A DNA stretch of 64,000 nucleotides, from contig NZ_LMOD01000005.1 in NCBI RefSeq assembly GCF_001423485.1, positions 1-64,000 on the forward strand, read 5' to 3'. The notes beneath the pieces were generated by a model, which worked only from the letters and a program-made list of their open reading frames with translations, did no database searches and was not told where the DNA came from. Position numbers and translations under genes: made by a program. Shown here piece by piece: positions 53,751 to 63,338 of this stretch (positions within the stretch are counted from its first letter, which is position 1; every line of letters starts with the position of its first letter). This stretch comes from Microbacterium sp. Leaf320. GTDB lineage: Bacteria > Actinomycetota > Actinomycetes > Actinomycetales > Microbacteriaceae.

Positions 53751-55695
53751 AGCCGCTGAGCTGGATCGAGAGCTTGACGTTGCCGCCGCGGGGGAGCTGC
53801 TTGTCGGCTCCGGGATCCTGGGCGGTGACGCGCGCCAGGTCGGCGAATCCGGGCAGGTCGCCCCATGCGGCGTAGCTGGAGGTGAAGCCGGCGTTCTCGA
53901 GAATGCCCTTGGCCTCGACGAGGGTCTTCCCCGAGACGTCCGGAACCGGGAACAGCTCCGGACCCTTCGAGACGATGAGCTGGACCGTGTCGCCGGGGCG
54001 CCAGTTGCCTTCTTCGGCGCGATCGGCGACTCCGATCACGAGGTCCTTCGCGACCGACTCGCTGAACACGGACTGGACGTCGCCCGCGACCAGGAGCTGC
54101 TTCTCGGTGAGGGTGTTCGTCGCCTGGTCCACGGACATGCCGGCCACGTCGGGGAAGGCTCCGGCCGAGACATAGAGCTCGACCGTGTCGTCTTCGAGCA
54201 GCTCGCAGCCCTCGGCGCAGGCATAGACCTCGCCGCCGTCGCGCGGGGTGACGAAGGCGTTGATCACCCGCCCGGCATCGGCATCGGAGAACAGCACCAG
54301 AGACGTCTCAGTCGTGTTGACCTTGATGCCCGACAGGTAGTCGCGGGCCTCCTGCTCGGTCTTGCCGTTGAGAGCGTCCGCCGTATGTGAAGCGGGGCCG
54401 ACGGATATGTAGACCGTGACCTCGGTGCCCTTGTCGAGTCGCTCGCCTTCATCGGGATCGGTGCGGATCGCCTGATCTCGCGCCACATCGATGGAGTTCT
54501 CCTCACCACGGACAGGAACGAATCCTTCTGCGGTCAGCGCGTCGGCTGCGGCCTCGTATGAGAGCCCGGCCACCCCCGGCACAGCCACGAGGGAGCCCGG
54601 CCCGGACCCGAACCACCAGCCGACGCCGCCGGCGACGGTGGCGAGTAGTAGAACGAGGGTCAGCAGGAACGCTCCGCGTGCGCGACGTCTCGAGGACCGG
54701 CGACGCAGGAGGGTCGCGTTGTCGACGGCTTCCGGAACCGGGGCTGTCGGGTCGGCGATCACCATCGTGTTCGGCATGACCTTCGTCAGTTCGGCCGAAT
54801 CGGCCTGAGAGCGCTGCGAGGTGGTCGCCGCAGCGACGGCGGGGGCTATGCCGAGGCCCCGCTCGATCTCGCGCAGACGCTCGAGCATCTGCCCGGCGTC
54901 GTCCGGGCGTTCGTCCGGCGACTTCTCGGTCGCCCACAGCACGAGCTCGTCGAGCTGCTCGGGAACCCCGGGGTTGCGCACACTCGGGCGCGGCACGGAT
55001 TCGGTCGCATGCTGGAAGGCGATCTGCATGGGCTGCTCGCCCTTGTAGGGCTGCTCGCCGACGAGCATCTCGTAGAGCATGATGCCGAGTGCGTAGATGT
55101 CGCTGCGGGCATCCGCGGTGCCGCGGGTCACGAGTTCGGGGGCGAGGTAGGCGATCGTCCCGAGAAGCTGCTGCCCGGTGGCGGTGTTCGCGGTCGTCGC
55201 GCGCGCGAGCCCGAAGTCGCCGATCTTGATGCGTCCGTCCTCGGCGAGCAGGACGTTCTCGGGCTTGACGTCGCGGTGGACGATCCCGGCGCGATGCGCG
55301 GCGGAGAGTCCGGCGAGCACAGCATCCATGATCGTGATGGTCTGGGGGATCGTGAGGCGCTTCTGCTCGCGAAGGAGCTCGCGCAGCGTGATACCCGGGA
55401 GGTACTCCATCACCAGGTAGGCGAGTTCGCCGTCCTGACCCTGGTCGAACACGTTCACGACGTGCGGGTCGGCCAGTCGAGCGGCCGCACGGGCCTCCTG
55501 GATGAAGCGGCTCTGGAAGGCCGAGTCGTCGCTCAGGTGCGCATGCATGACCTTCAGGGCGATGCGTCGCTCGAGCCGGAGATCCGTAGCCACGTACACG
55601 GTGGCCATGCCGCCGCGTGCGATGCGGGCGCGTACTCGATACCGACCGTCGACAAGCCGCCCGATGAGGGGGTCGGCCTGCTGATTGGTCGTCAC
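53749..55695 (-). CDS. pknL: Ser/Thr protein kinase with PASTA domains (PknL-type)
   Basis: Encodes 648 aa. Kinase domain 1 to about 275 with HRDVKPENVLL and KIGDFGLARA; one membrane helix near residue 345 (AFLLTLVLLLATVAGGVGWW); four extracellular PASTA repeats, the second with two Cys (VYACAEGCELL). It senses wall precursors and phosphorylates cytoplasmic targets. Position between aroG and a Rv2175c-like gene identifies it as PknL rather than PknB. M. tuberculosis PknL has no PASTA region, so this is the longer corynebacterial form. Confidence 0.92.
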   Translation of the reverse strand: MTTNQQADPLIGRLVDGRYRVRARIARGGMATVYVATDLRLERRIALKVMHAHLSDDSAFQSRFIQEARAAARLADPHVVNVFDQGQDGELAYLVMEYLPGITLRELLREQKRLTIPQTITIMDAVLAGLSAAHRAGIVHRDVKPENVLLAEDGRIKIGDFGLARATTANTATGQQLLGTIAYLAPELVTRGTADARSDIYALGIMLYEMLVGEQPYKGEQPMQIAFQHATESVPRPSVRNPGVPEQLDELVLWATEKSPDERPDDAGQMLERLREIERGLGIAPAVAAATTSQRSQADSAELTKVMPNTMVIADPTAPVPEAVDNATLLRRRSSRRRARGAFLLTLVLLLATVAGGVGWWFGSGPGSLVAVPGVAGLSYEAAADALTAEGFVPVRGEENSIDVARDQAIRTDPDEGERLDKGTEVTVYISVGPASHTADALNGKTEQEARDYLSGIKVNTTETSLVLFSDADAGRVINAFVTPRDGGEVYACAEGCELLEDDTVELYVSAGAFPDVAGMSVDQATNTLTEKQLLVAGDVQSVFSESVAKDLVIGVADRAEEGNWRPGDTVQLIVSKGPELFPVPDVSGKTLVEAKGILENAGFTSSYAAWGDLPGFADLARVTAQDPGADKQLPRGGNVKLSIQLSG

Positions 55696-55701
55696 GTCAA
55701 G

Positions 55702-55707
55702 ATTCTA
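55702..55707 (-). promoter_or_regulatory. -10 element TAGAAT of pknL
   Basis: The complement reads TAGAAT, six bases before the GTG start at 55695. Confidence 0.55.
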
Positions 55708-55774
55708 TGGAGAACTGCCTGAAAGCTTGGGGAGCGGCTCGCCCCTGGACCCTGCGGGTTTGCCCGGAAGAGGG

Positions 55775-56968
55775 TCACCCGTGAAGGCCGAGCCACTGGT
55801 AAGCCTGGGTCTCCCACTGGCCGTAGCGCTCAGGATAGGCCGAGATCTGCACCGCCTGCGCGGCATCCGTGAATCGCATGCCCTCCCAGCCAGTGATGTC
55901 GAGAAGCCCCCGGGAGCCCTGCCCGTTGGGGTCCGATGCGCCGCCGAAGAACACGCGGGTGCTTCGGTCGGCGTCGATCGCCTGCTCCGGTGTTCCCCAG
56001 CCCATGCTCGGTCGCTGCTGGAACAGTCCCAGTGAATCGCGGTCTCCCCACGAGAGGTTCCGCAGGCTGGATTCGACCATCGCGGTCGCGAGGGCGATGG
56101 CGATCCCGCGATCGGAGACTCCGAGATTCCGCCCGACGCTGATGATCAGGTGAGCGTTTGCGGCCTGCTCCGCGTCGAGATTCGCGAACAGCTGGCCGGG
56201 TGGTGCGGTCGCAGCGGCGGGCGCCGGTGCCGGTGCGGTGACCGCGGCGGCACCGGCGACGACGATGCTCTGCCCGGGATAGATGATCGAGCCCGAGCTC
56301 AGTCCGTTCATCGCGTAGAGCTGCGCCACGGACGTGCCGTATCGCTGAGCGATACCGAAGAGCGTGTCGCCCGCGACGACGGCATGCGTCTGCCCACCGG
56401 TCGCCACCGGGGCTGGGGCCGCGGGGGCGACGGCCACCGGTGCGGGCGTCGACGTTCCCGAGAGCGCGAGCTGCTGGCCGGGGTAGATGACGGATGCTCG
56501 GGTGAGGCTGTTCGCCGCCAGCACGGCGTCGACGCTCGTGCCGTACCGCTGCGCGATGCCGAAAACCGTGTCGCCCGCGGCGACCACGTGGGTCGCCGTC
56601 GCGGGGGCTTCAGCCGGGGGAGCGGCGGGTGCCACGGGCGCGGACGCTCCCGAGAGCGACAGCGTCTGCCCCGGGTAGATGACGGATCGCCAGGTGAGGG
56701 CGTTCCACGTGAGCACATCGACCGTGCGAAGGCCGAAGCGGTTCGCGATAGACGAGATCGTGTCGCCGGGCTGCACTGTGTATGCAGCGGGGGGCGCCTC
56801 TGCCGTCTTGATCTGGGTGGGGCTCGATTGGAGCCTCTCGATGGGCGGCGTGGCAGCGTCTGCGGATGCGGGCACGACGGCGATCGCGCCAGACAGGGTG
56901 CCCAGCACCGCGGCGGGCACTCCGAGCTGGAGATAGCGCGTTCGGCGCGCGACAGCATGCGTTCTCAA
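55775..56968 (-). CDS. Secreted LysM protein with lysozyme-like domain
   Basis: Encodes 397 aa. A twin-basic front and hydrophobic segment (QLGVPAAVLGTLSGAIAVVP) ending ASA form a signal peptide. Three LysM domains follow (YTVQPGDTISSIANRFG; HVVAAGDTVFGIAQRYG; HAVVAGDTLFGIAQRYG) separated by Pro/Ala linkers. The last 120 residues look like a transglycosylase-like domain (MVESSLRNLSWGDRDSLGLF). It would bind and trim peptidoglycan. TTG 56968 is chosen because AAGGGAG lies six bases before it; no ATG fits as well. TTGACT near 57020 may be the -35. Confidence 0.85.
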   Translation of the reverse strand: MRTHAVARRTRYLQLGVPAAVLGTLSGAIAVVPASADAATPPIERLQSSPTQIKTAEAPPAAYTVQPGDTISSIANRFGLRTVDVLTWNALTWRSVIYPGQTLSLSGASAPVAPAAPPAEAPATATHVVAAGDTVFGIAQRYGTSVDAVLAANSLTRASVIYPGQQLALSGTSTPAPVAVAPAAPAPVATGGQTHAVVAGDTLFGIAQRYGTSVAQLYAMNGLSSGSIIYPGQSIVVAGAAAVTAPAPAPAAATAPPGQLFANLDAEQAANAHLIISVGRNLGVSDRGIAIALATAMVESSLRNLSWGDRDSLGLFQQRPSMGWGTPEQAIDADRSTRVFFGGASDPNGQGSRGLLDITGWEGMRFTDAAQAVQISAYPERYGQWETQAYQWLGLHG

Positions 56969-57111
56969 GGTGGTCTCCCTTGTTCGGCGTCTGCCCACGC
57001 TGACACGTATGTATACGGAAGTCAACAGAAGTGGCGGGAGATGTCATTGTGACGAATGGGACGAAAGTGACTCGATGGGGCGGCAGAAATGCGATGGCCG
57101 CGAAGAGATGA

Positions 57112-57117
57112 GATAGT
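57112..57117 (+). promoter_or_regulatory. -10-like GATAGT, leaderless spacing
   Basis: GATAGT ends six bases before the GTG at 57124. Confidence 0.4.
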
Positions 57118-57123
57118 TGCACC

Positions 57124-57534
57124 GTGTCTGTTCCGTCTGAAAGCAAGCCGTCTGAAACCTCGCAGTCCGAGACTGCGTCCGAGAACAGCGTGACCGCTCC
57201 CGGCGTCACCGCCACCGAGTGGCTGACGATGCCCGATCTCGTCGAGGTCCTCGACGAGGCCCTGGGCCGTGTGCGTCGACTCATCGACGAGCACTACCTG
57301 ATCGGGTCGCGTCGCTCCGGCGTCTTCGCGGTCCCCTCGGTGTTCATCGTCGACGGCCAGCCGCTGTCCTCGCTGCGCGGAACGATCATCGTCCTGCAGG
57401 ATGCCGGGTTCAGCGACGACGAGGTCATCGACTGGCTGCTCGCCCCCGAGGAGGAGCTGGGTCATTCGCCGATCGACGCACTCCTCGCGGGTCACAAGAG
57501 TGCGGTCCGCCGCGTCGCCCGCACGCTCGCCTGA
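57124..57534 (+). CDS. Rv2175c-like DNA-binding protein
   Basis: Encodes 136 aa. After a Ser/Thr/Glu-rich disordered lead of about 40 residues comes a winged-helix-type domain (MPDLVEVLDEALGRVRRLID, then YLIGSRRSGVFAVPSVFIVD). Rv2175c in M. tuberculosis binds DNA and is phosphorylated on a N-terminal Thr by PknL. The lead here has several Thr and Ser that could serve the same purpose. Neighbour of the kinase gene, though on the other strand. Confidence 0.85.
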   Translation: MSVPSESKPSETSQSETASENSVTAPGVTATEWLTMPDLVEVLDEALGRVRRLIDEHYLIGSRRSGVFAVPSVFIVDGQPLSSLRGTIIVLQDAGFSDDEVIDWLLAPEEELGHSPIDALLAGHKSAVRRVARTLA

Positions 57535-57590
57535 ACCGGCGAGCCAGATCGGAACCCAGATCGGAGCGGCGAGCCTGCTCGGAGCCGCGT

Positions 57591-58679
57591 TCAGGCTGAC
57601 CGGACGGTCGCCGCACGCGCGAGATCGCGCAGGTCGCCCACAGCCGCATTGTCGAGACGTGCGCCAGAGAGCGCGCGGTCGGCATCCTTCGCATAGACGT
57701 CGATCATGCGCTCGACACGATCGAGCGCCCCGGAACCGGAGATGGTCGCCTGGAGGAACGCGACCTGCTCGGCTGTGAGGTCAGGGTCGCCGAGCATCTC
57801 GTCGAACAGATTGCGCGCCGAGGTGTCGAGGGTCTCCCTGGTGAGCGCCACCAGGACCGTGCGCTTGCCCTCCCGCAGGTCATCGCCCGCTGGCTTTCCC
57901 GTCACCGCGGCATCCCCGTAGACCCCCAGAACGTCGTCGCGCAGCTGGAACGCCATGCCCACCGGGCGGCCGAACCGGCGCAGGGCGTCGAGCTGATCGT
58001 CTGCACCGCCGGCGATCGCCGCGCCGAGGACCAGGGGCTGCTCGATGCTGTAGCGCGCGGACTTCAGCGAGACGACGCGGAGAGCGCGCTCGACGTGGGA
58101 GTCGGTCGCGTGCACGCTCCAGGCGGACTCCTCGGCGATGTCGAGGAACTGACCCACCGTCACGTCTCGGCGCATGCGACCGTATTCGCGGCGCACGGCT
58201 GCGGCGTGGGGCAGTGGATCGATCGCATCCTCGAGCAGATCGTCGCTCCAGGCCACGAGCAGGTCGCCGAGGAGGATCGCCGAAGATCGCCCGAACGCCG
58301 CCGCGTCGCCGACCCACCCGGCCTCACGGTGCGTCGATTCGAGCGCTCGATGCGCCGCGGGACGACCGCGGCGCGTATCGGAGTTGTCGATGAGGTCGTC
58401 GTGCACGAGGGCAGCCGACTGGAAGATCTCCAGAGCCGCGCAGACGTCCCAGAGAGCGGTCGATTCCTGGGCATCCCGATCCCTGAAGCGGGCGACCGCC
58501 TGCCACCCGGCATGGCAGAAGCGTGCGCGCAGGCGCTTGCCTCCGACGAGGGTGTCGGCCGCCGAGTCGAGCAGGCCCATGGCGTCCGGCCCGTAGTCGA
58601 TCGACTCCTCCCTCATCCGGTCGAGGAAGAGCCGCAGGCGAGCGGCGACGGCGTCGGAGACGAGTGTGGGGGACGGCAC
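57591..58679 (-). CDS. idsA: Polyprenyl diphosphate synthase
   Basis: Encodes 362 aa. First Asp-rich motif DDLIDNSDTRRG (DDxxD) near residue 105; second motif FQLRDDVLGVYGD near residue 242. GGKRLRARFCHAG is also typical. It builds geranylgeranyl or longer diphosphates from isopentenyl diphosphate, for quinones or carotenoids. GTG 58679 fits the TATGCT -10 seven bases upstream (complement of 58687-58692); ATG 58691 overlaps that hexamer. Matches Rv2173 (idsA2) by position. Confidence 0.9.
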   Translation of the reverse strand: MPSPTLVSDAVAARLRLFLDRMREESIDYGPDAMGLLDSAADTLVGGKRLRARFCHAGWQAVARFRDRDAQESTALWDVCAALEIFQSAALVHDDLIDNSDTRRGRPAAHRALESTHREAGWVGDAAAFGRSSAILLGDLLVAWSDDLLEDAIDPLPHAAAVRREYGRMRRDVTVGQFLDIAEESAWSVHATDSHVERALRVVSLKSARYSIEQPLVLGAAIAGGADDQLDALRRFGRPVGMAFQLRDDVLGVYGDAAVTGKPAGDDLREGKRTVLVALTRETLDTSARNLFDEMLGDPDLTAEQVAFLQATISGSGALDRVERMIDVYAKDADRALSGARLDNAAVGDLRDLARAATVRSA

Positions 58680-58743
58680 GACTCCCAGCATACGTAAAGC
58701 CAAACGGGGGCCTTACGGCTAGCCCCGACCGACATACCGCGCG

Positions 58744-58749
58744 TAGAAT
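58744..58749 (+). promoter_or_regulatory. -10 element TAGAAT before the DUF3040 gene
   Basis: TAGAAT lies 27 bases before the ATG at 58777, with CGAGGGGGA as ribosome site. An ordinary leadered promoter; -35 unclear. Confidence 0.5.
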
Positions 58750-58776
58750 GGATGGACGATACCCGAGGGGGACGAA

Positions 58777-59148
58777 ATGCCACTCTCCGAACAGGAGCAG
58801 CGTCTGCTCGACGAGATGGAACGCCATCTCCTCCACAACGACGCCGACGTCGTGAGTGCGCCGTCAGGTGACCGCGCACTCAGCTACCGCAATCTCGTGT
58901 ACGGAGCCCTGCTGCTCCTCGCGGGTGTCGGCGGATTGATCGTCGGTGTCGTGCTCGGCGACGTGTGGGGTGTCGTGGTCGGCGTCGTCGGATTCGCCGC
59001 CATGCTCGGCGGCGTGATGCTCGCCGTCACCCCGGTCCGCAGGCCGCTCTCCGCCGTTCCTCGTGAGCGGGCGCCCAAGCAGAAGAGCTCGGCATCCTTC
59101 ATGGATCGCATGAACGACCGATGGGATCGTCGCCAAGACGGTCAGTGA
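58777..59148 (+). CDS. DUF3040 membrane protein
   Basis: Encodes 123 aa. It opens MPLSEQEQRLLDEMERHL, the DUF3040 signature, and has two membrane helices (residues about 40-60 and 65-90). A basic tail with DRMNDRWDRRQ lies in the cytoplasm. Function unknown; in actinobacteria it is regularly next to mraZ (Rv2169c), suggesting an envelope or division role. Confidence 0.93.
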   Translation: MPLSEQEQRLLDEMERHLLHNDADVVSAPSGDRALSYRNLVYGALLLLAGVGGLIVGVVLGDVWGVVVGVVGFAAMLGGVMLAVTPVRRPLSAVPRERAPKQKSSASFMDRMNDRWDRRQDGQ

Positions 59149-59166
59149 CCCACACCTCCTCTTCCT

Positions 59167-59201
59167 CGAAGGCCCGGATGCTCTGAGCATCCGGGCCTTC
59201 G
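59167..59201 (+). terminator. Terminator after the DUF3040 gene
   Basis: CGAAGGCCCGGATGCT and AGCATCCGGGCCTTCG pair perfectly around a 3-nt loop and are followed by TCGTTTCT. Confidence 0.87.
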
Positions 59202-59270
59202 TCGTTTCTCGGCCCGAGGGCGGGCGAGGGCGGGCTCTGCGCGCCGAGCGGGCTCTGTCCGCACCTGGCG

Positions 59271-59307
59271 CTCCATCTTCCTCCACCCGCCCTCCACCTC
59301 TCTCCAC
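59271..59307 (-). promoter_or_regulatory. Reverse-oriented MraZ-box-like array
   Basis: On the minus strand, GTGGAG occurs at 59302-59307, 59292-59297 and 59281-59286 and ATGGAG at 59271-59276, with steps of 10, 11 and 10. It is the same element and helical spacing as the forward array 73 bp downstream, pointing the other way. No minus-strand gene starts here. Confidence 0.55.
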
Positions 59308-59365
59308 CGCGTAATCATGCGGAGCTTCGGCGTGCCTGCACCCGCTCAGGCCCTCAGGTCATGGA

Positions 59366-59405
59366 TTGACCGTAGGTTTGTGGAGGAAAGTGGAGTAAAG
59401 TGGGG
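59366..59405 (+). promoter_or_regulatory. mraZ promoter and MraZ operator
   Basis: GTGGAG at 59380 and 59390 and GTGGGG at 59400 form exact 10-bp direct repeats, the known MraZ-binding arrangement. TAGGTT (59373-59378) is a likely -10, so the repeats cover the transcription start. TTGACC at 59366-59371 is an alternative -35. MraZ would repress its own dcw operon. Confidence 0.78.
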
Positions 59406-59445
59406 CGCACCTCGAGTTGGCCGGACGCAGAGGGGGTGATGGCTG

Positions 59446-59877
59446 ATGTTGCTGGGAACGCATTCTCCGAAGTTGGACGACAAGGGACGGGTCATCCTTC
59501 CCGCGAAGTTCCGCGAAGACCTCGGTGGCGGCATCGTCGTCACGCGTGGGCAGGAACGCTGCCTCTACGTCTTCAGTACGGCCGAGTTCGAGGCGATGCA
59601 CGAGCGGATCCGTCAGGCGCCGCTCGCGAACAAGCAGGCGCGTGACTTCATGCGCCTGTTCCTCTCCGGTGCGAGTGCGGAGATGCCAGACAGCCAGAAC
59701 CGCATCACCATCCCCGTGCACCTTCGTCAGTACGCGGGCCTGCAGAAGGAACTCATCATCACCGGTGTCGGCGCCCACGCCGAGATCTGGGATGCCGAGA
59801 GCTGGAACACCTACCTCGCAGCCGGCGAGGAGACATATGCCGATCTCGAGCAGGAGGTGATCCCGGGACTGTTCTGA
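59446..59877 (+). CDS. mraZ: Transcriptional regulator MraZ
   Basis: Encodes 143 aa. Two AbrB-like halves: [20 protein letters not shown] and the second [20 protein letters not shown], each with the DxxGR or SxNR DNA-contact motif. It forms a ring and binds direct repeats upstream of itself. First gene of the dcw cluster. ATG 59446 gives the standard N-terminus. Confidence 0.96.
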   Translation: MLLGTHSPKLDDKGRVILPAKFREDLGGGIVVTRGQERCLYVFSTAEFEAMHERIRQAPLANKQARDFMRLFLSGASAEMPDSQNRITIPVHLRQYAGLQKELIITGVGAHAEIWDAESWNTYLAAGEETYADLEQEVIPGLF

Positions 59878-59994
59878 CCACGGCTGTGATGCCCCGCCGC
59901 TCCTGCCCCGACACACTTCCCCGGTGCCGGGTCGAGAAGCGGAGGGGGATCAGGGCCCTGGTCTCCGACATACAGAGGTCACCCGAGAAAGATC

Positions 59995-60933
59995 ATGAAC
60001 CTCCGCGACATCCACACCCCCGTACTGCTCGATCGCTGCGTCGAGCTGCTCGCTCCCGCCCTGCAGGCCGATGGAGCGGTGCTAGTCGATGCCACGCTCG
60101 GCATGGGAGGTCACTCCGAGGCTCTGCTCGAGCGCTTCCCGAACATCCGTCTGGTAGGTCTCGACCGCGACACCGACGCGCTGCGCATCGCGGGGGAGCG
60201 GCTCGCCCGCTTCAAGGACCGGGTCACGCTCGTGCACACCGTGTACGACGAGATCGGGCTCCACGCCCAGGGCGCGGCCGGCATCCTCTTCGACCTCGGC
60301 GTCTCGTCCCTGCAGCTCGACGAAGCCGACCGCGGCTTCGCCTACTCGAAGGATGCCCCGCTGGACATGCGGATGGATCAGACGAAGGGCGTCACCGCGG
60401 CAGAGGTCATCGCGACCTACAGCGAAGGAAACCTCCGTCGCATCTTCGAGCGGTACGGCGAGGAGAAGCTGGCCGGCCGTTATGCCCGGTTCATCATCGC
60501 CGCACGCGAGAAGCAGCCGATCACCCGCTCGGGAGAACTCGTCGAGATCCTTCAGGCCGCCACTCCTGCTGCGGCTCAGCGGGCAGGGCACCCGGCCAAG
60601 CGAGTCTTCCAGGCCCTGCGCATCGAGGTGAACGCCGAGCTCAACGTGCTCGCCGACGCGATCCCCTCGGCCATGGACGCACTTGCGGTCGGCGGACGCA
60701 TCGTCGTGATGTCGTACCAGTCGCTAGAGGACCGACTCGTGAAGCAGGCGTTCGCTGCAGGTGCCGCGTCGACCACTCCGCGGGGCCTGCCCGTAGAGCT
60801 CCCAGAGCACGCGCCCCGCTTCCGCATCATCACCAAGGGCGCCGAGCTCGCCGATGACGACGAGCGCGCCAGGAACCCCCGAGCGATCCCGGTTCGACTG
60901 CGTGCGGCAGAGAAGGTGCGGGAGACCTCATGA
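59995..60933 (+). CDS. rsmH: 16S rRNA m4C1402 methyltransferase RsmH
   Basis: Encodes 312 aa. N-terminal [16 protein letters not shown] motif [14 protein letters not shown] near residue 36, [18 protein letters not shown] and the C-terminal [14 protein letters not shown] are all family hallmarks. It methylates N4 of C1402 in the decoding centre. It overlaps the ftsL start by four bases. Confidence 0.96.
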   Translation: MNLRDIHTPVLLDRCVELLAPALQADGAVLVDATLGMGGHSEALLERFPNIRLVGLDRDTDALRIAGERLARFKDRVTLVHTVYDEIGLHAQGAAGILFDLGVSSLQLDEADRGFAYSKDAPLDMRMDQTKGVTAAEVIATYSEGNLRRIFERYGEEKLAGRYARFIIAAREKQPITRSGELVEILQAATPAAAQRAGHPAKRVFQALRIEVNAELNVLADAIPSAMDALAVGGRIVVMSYQSLEDRLVKQAFAAGAASTTPRGLPVELPEHAPRFRIITKGAELADDDERARNPRAIPVRLRAAEKVRETS

Positions 60934-61517
60934 GCCTGAATGCGCTGGCACCCCGGCCTCGATCGCTGCCGGATACGCCGACGCGCGCGCCGCGTCGCCG
61001 CCTCGAGCCCGTCACGGGCACGCCGGTCCGCCGCAAGCCGAAGCTCGCCTATGCGCTCATCGCCGTCGCGGGTGCGCTGGCGATCGGAGCCGTGCAGATC
61101 GGGCTGTCGCTCGCGATCACCCAGGACTCGTTCACGCTGGCGAGTCTCTCGTCCGAGCAGCACGAGCTTGACCTCCGCACGAACGCGCTGCAGGAGGACC
61201 TGACCGGTCTGAGCTCGCCGCAGTCCCTCGCGACCGGAGCCGCAGCTCTCGGCATGGTGGTCGCCGGCTCGCCGGCCTACCTGCGACTCAGCGACGGTGC
61301 GGTGTTCGGTCAGGGAACAGGCGCGGTCGGAGCATCCACCATCGATCCGAACGGCGCCGGTGCGGTGAGCAACGCCCTGTTGAACGACGTGCCGGTGAAC
61401 GCCTCCACGGAGGACGACGCCACGCCGGACGCCACGCCGGACGGCACGGCAGGGCAATCAGCCCAGGAGTTGCCGCCGGCCATCACCGACGGGCTCCCGA
61501 GCCCCAGCACCCGCTAG
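60930..61517 (+). CDS. ftsL: FtsL-like cell-division protein
   Basis: Encodes 195 aa. A basic cytoplasmic lead (about 1-40), one membrane helix (about 43-64, [20 protein letters not shown]), then a short coiled coil ([19 protein letters not shown]) and a disordered Pro/Asp/Thr-rich tail. This is the layout of FtsL, the bitopic divisome partner of FtsB and FtsI. Assigned by topology and position; sequence conservation in the family is low. Confidence 0.85.
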   Translation: MSLNALAPRPRSLPDTPTRAPRRRLEPVTGTPVRRKPKLAYALIAVAGALAIGAVQIGLSLAITQDSFTLASLSSEQHELDLRTNALQEDLTGLSSPQSLATGAAALGMVVAGSPAYLRLSDGAVFGQGTGAVGASTIDPNGAGAVSNALLNDVPVNASTEDDATPDATPDGTAGQSAQELPPAITDGLPSPSTR

Positions 61518-61556
61518 CCGGATCCACCGACCATCACGACCTGACGGAGAGAGTCC

Positions 61557-63338
61557 ATGACGACACGAGCCACCCGGACGCCCCGGCGACGCACGGTCGT
61601 CGCGCTGGCGGTGATCCTGTCGATCCTCGCGGCGTTCGTCGTGCGCCTGGTGGACATCCAAGTGGTCAAGGCAGACGAGCACGTCGCCCAGTCGCTGGAG
61701 TTCATCTCCAAGGGCACTGCCATCCCCGGACAGCGCGGGTCCATCACCGATGCAGACGGTGCGGTGCTCGCCGAGAGTGTCAACGTCTACGACGCGCAGC
61801 TGAGCCCCCAGGTGATCCGACTCCTCGAAGAGGACGAGAAGAACCCGCCGGCGCTTCCGTGGGCCGAAGCGTCTACCCGCATTGCCGAGATCATGGGGCT
61901 GGATGCCGAGAAGCTCCGTGCCGACGTCGCCGCCGCGCTGGCCGCGAACCCCGACTCCCAGTACCTTCCGCTCGTGAAGGGGCTCAGCACCGAGAAGTAC
62001 ATCGAGCTGCGCGATCTCAAGATCTCGTCGTACCTCACGATGAAGCCGCGCGAGGTCCGGGTCTACCCGAACGGCGCGGTCGCCGGAAACCTCCTCGGAT
62101 TCCTCGACGGAGCGGGCACGGCGCAGGCCGGCATCGAGAAGATGGACGAGAAGTGCCTCGCGCCGACCGACGGTGAGGAGTCGTACCGCACCGGCAAGAA
62201 CGGCGTGGTCATCCCCGGCAGCGAGAGCAGGGTCGACGCCGTCGACGGCGGTGCCGTGCAGCTCACGATCAACAGCGACCTGCAGTGGTACATGCAGCAG
62301 ATGATCGCCGAGGAGGCGCAGACACAGGGCGCCAAGGGCGGCACGGTGACGGTCGTCGAGGTGGCCACCGGCAAGATCCGGGCGGCTGCGGAGTGGCCGA
62401 CCATGGACCCCAACGACCTGGACGCATCGTCGTCCGACACGTGGGGCAGCAAGCTCTTCACCTACCCGTTCGAGCCCGGCTCCACGTTCAAGGCGGTCAC
62501 CGCCGCGGCGATCATGGAGAACGCCGGCGTGACGATGACGAGCCCCACGGTGTCGGCGTCGTCGAAGGAGAAGTTCGACAACGGCGCGGTGATCAACGAC
62601 GCATTCGTGCACCCGACGTTCCAGTACACCCTCGCCGGCGCCCTCATCGACTCCTCGAACGTGGCGCTGTCGAAGTTCGGCACCATGGTGAGCCCCGATG
62701 TGCGTTACGACTACCTGCAGCGCTTCGGCGTCGGCACCAGGACTGTCGACTTCCCCGACGAGGCAGCCGGTCTGCTGCACCCGACGAGCGAGTGGGACAA
62801 CCAGTCGCTGTACACGACCACGTTCGGTCAGTACTTCACCGTCACCGCCCCGCAGCTCGCCGGCGCCTACCAGGCCATCGCGAACGGCGGAGAGAAGATC
62901 GGCCTGTCGCTGATCGAGTCCTGCACGACGCCCGACGGCGAGGTGGTCGCTCCCGAGGCTCCGGCGCACGATCAGATCATCAAGCCCGAGACCGCCGCCG
63001 ACCTGACGCGGATGCTCGAGAACGTCGCCGTCCAGGGCGGCAACGCCGAGCGCATCCAGGTTCCCGGCTATCGCGTGACCAGCAAGACGGGTACCGCACA
63101 GATCCCTGATGGCAACGGCGGATACAAGGCCGGCGTGTACTACACGAGCATGGTGGGCTTCGCTCCCGTCGATGACCCGCAGTACGTCGTCGTGGTCACT
63201 CTCGACGAGCCGACTAGAGTTACATCGTCTGCTGCTACCGCGTCGGCCTTCCAGAAGGCCATGACCCAGACCATGAAGACCTACCGCGTGATGCCGTCCT
63301 CCACACCGATGGACGCACTGCTTCCCAAGTTCGAATAG
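61557..63338 (+). CDS. ftsI: Septal peptidoglycan transpeptidase FtsI (PBP3)
   Basis: Encodes 593 aa. N-terminal membrane helix (VALAVILSILAAFVVRLVDI), dimerisation domain with GQRGSITDADGAVLAESV, and transpeptidase motifs GSTFKAV (Ser nucleophile near residue 310), SSN, and SKTGTAQ near residue 508. It crosslinks septal wall. ATG follows GGAGAG. The next gene is murF, 28 bp on, with no murE between. Confidence 0.95.
   Translation: MTTRATRTPRRRTVVALAVILSILAAFVVRLVDIQVVKADEHVAQSLEFISKGTAIPGQRGSITDADGAVLAESVNVYDAQLSPQVIRLLEEDEKNPPALPWAEASTRIAEIMGLDAEKLRADVAAALAANPDSQYLPLVKGLSTEKYIELRDLKISSYLTMKPREVRVYPNGAVAGNLLGFLDGAGTAQAGIEKMDEKCLAPTDGEESYRTGKNGVVIPGSESRVDAVDGGAVQLTINSDLQWYMQQMIAEEAQTQGAKGGTVTVVEVATGKIRAAAEWPTMDPNDLDASSSDTWGSKLFTYPFEPGSTFKAVTAAAIMENAGVTMTSPTVSASSKEKFDNGAVINDAFVHPTFQYTLAGALIDSSNVALSKFGTMVSPDVRYDYLQRFGVGTRTVDFPDEAAGLLHPTSEWDNQSLYTTTFGQYFTVTAPQLAGAYQAIANGGEKIGLSLIESCTTPDGEVVAPEAPAHDQIIKPETAADLTRMLENVAVQGGNAERIQVPGYRVTSKTGTAQIPDGNGGYKAGVYYTSMVGFAPVDDPQYVVVVTLDEPTRVTSSAATASAFQKAMTQTMKTYRVMPSSTPMDALLPKFE

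Noticed and set aside
53749..55695. Naming the PASTA kinase PknB
   Set aside because: PknB lies with pknA, pbpA and rodA near the origin; the aroG and Rv2175c-like neighbours point to PknL instead.
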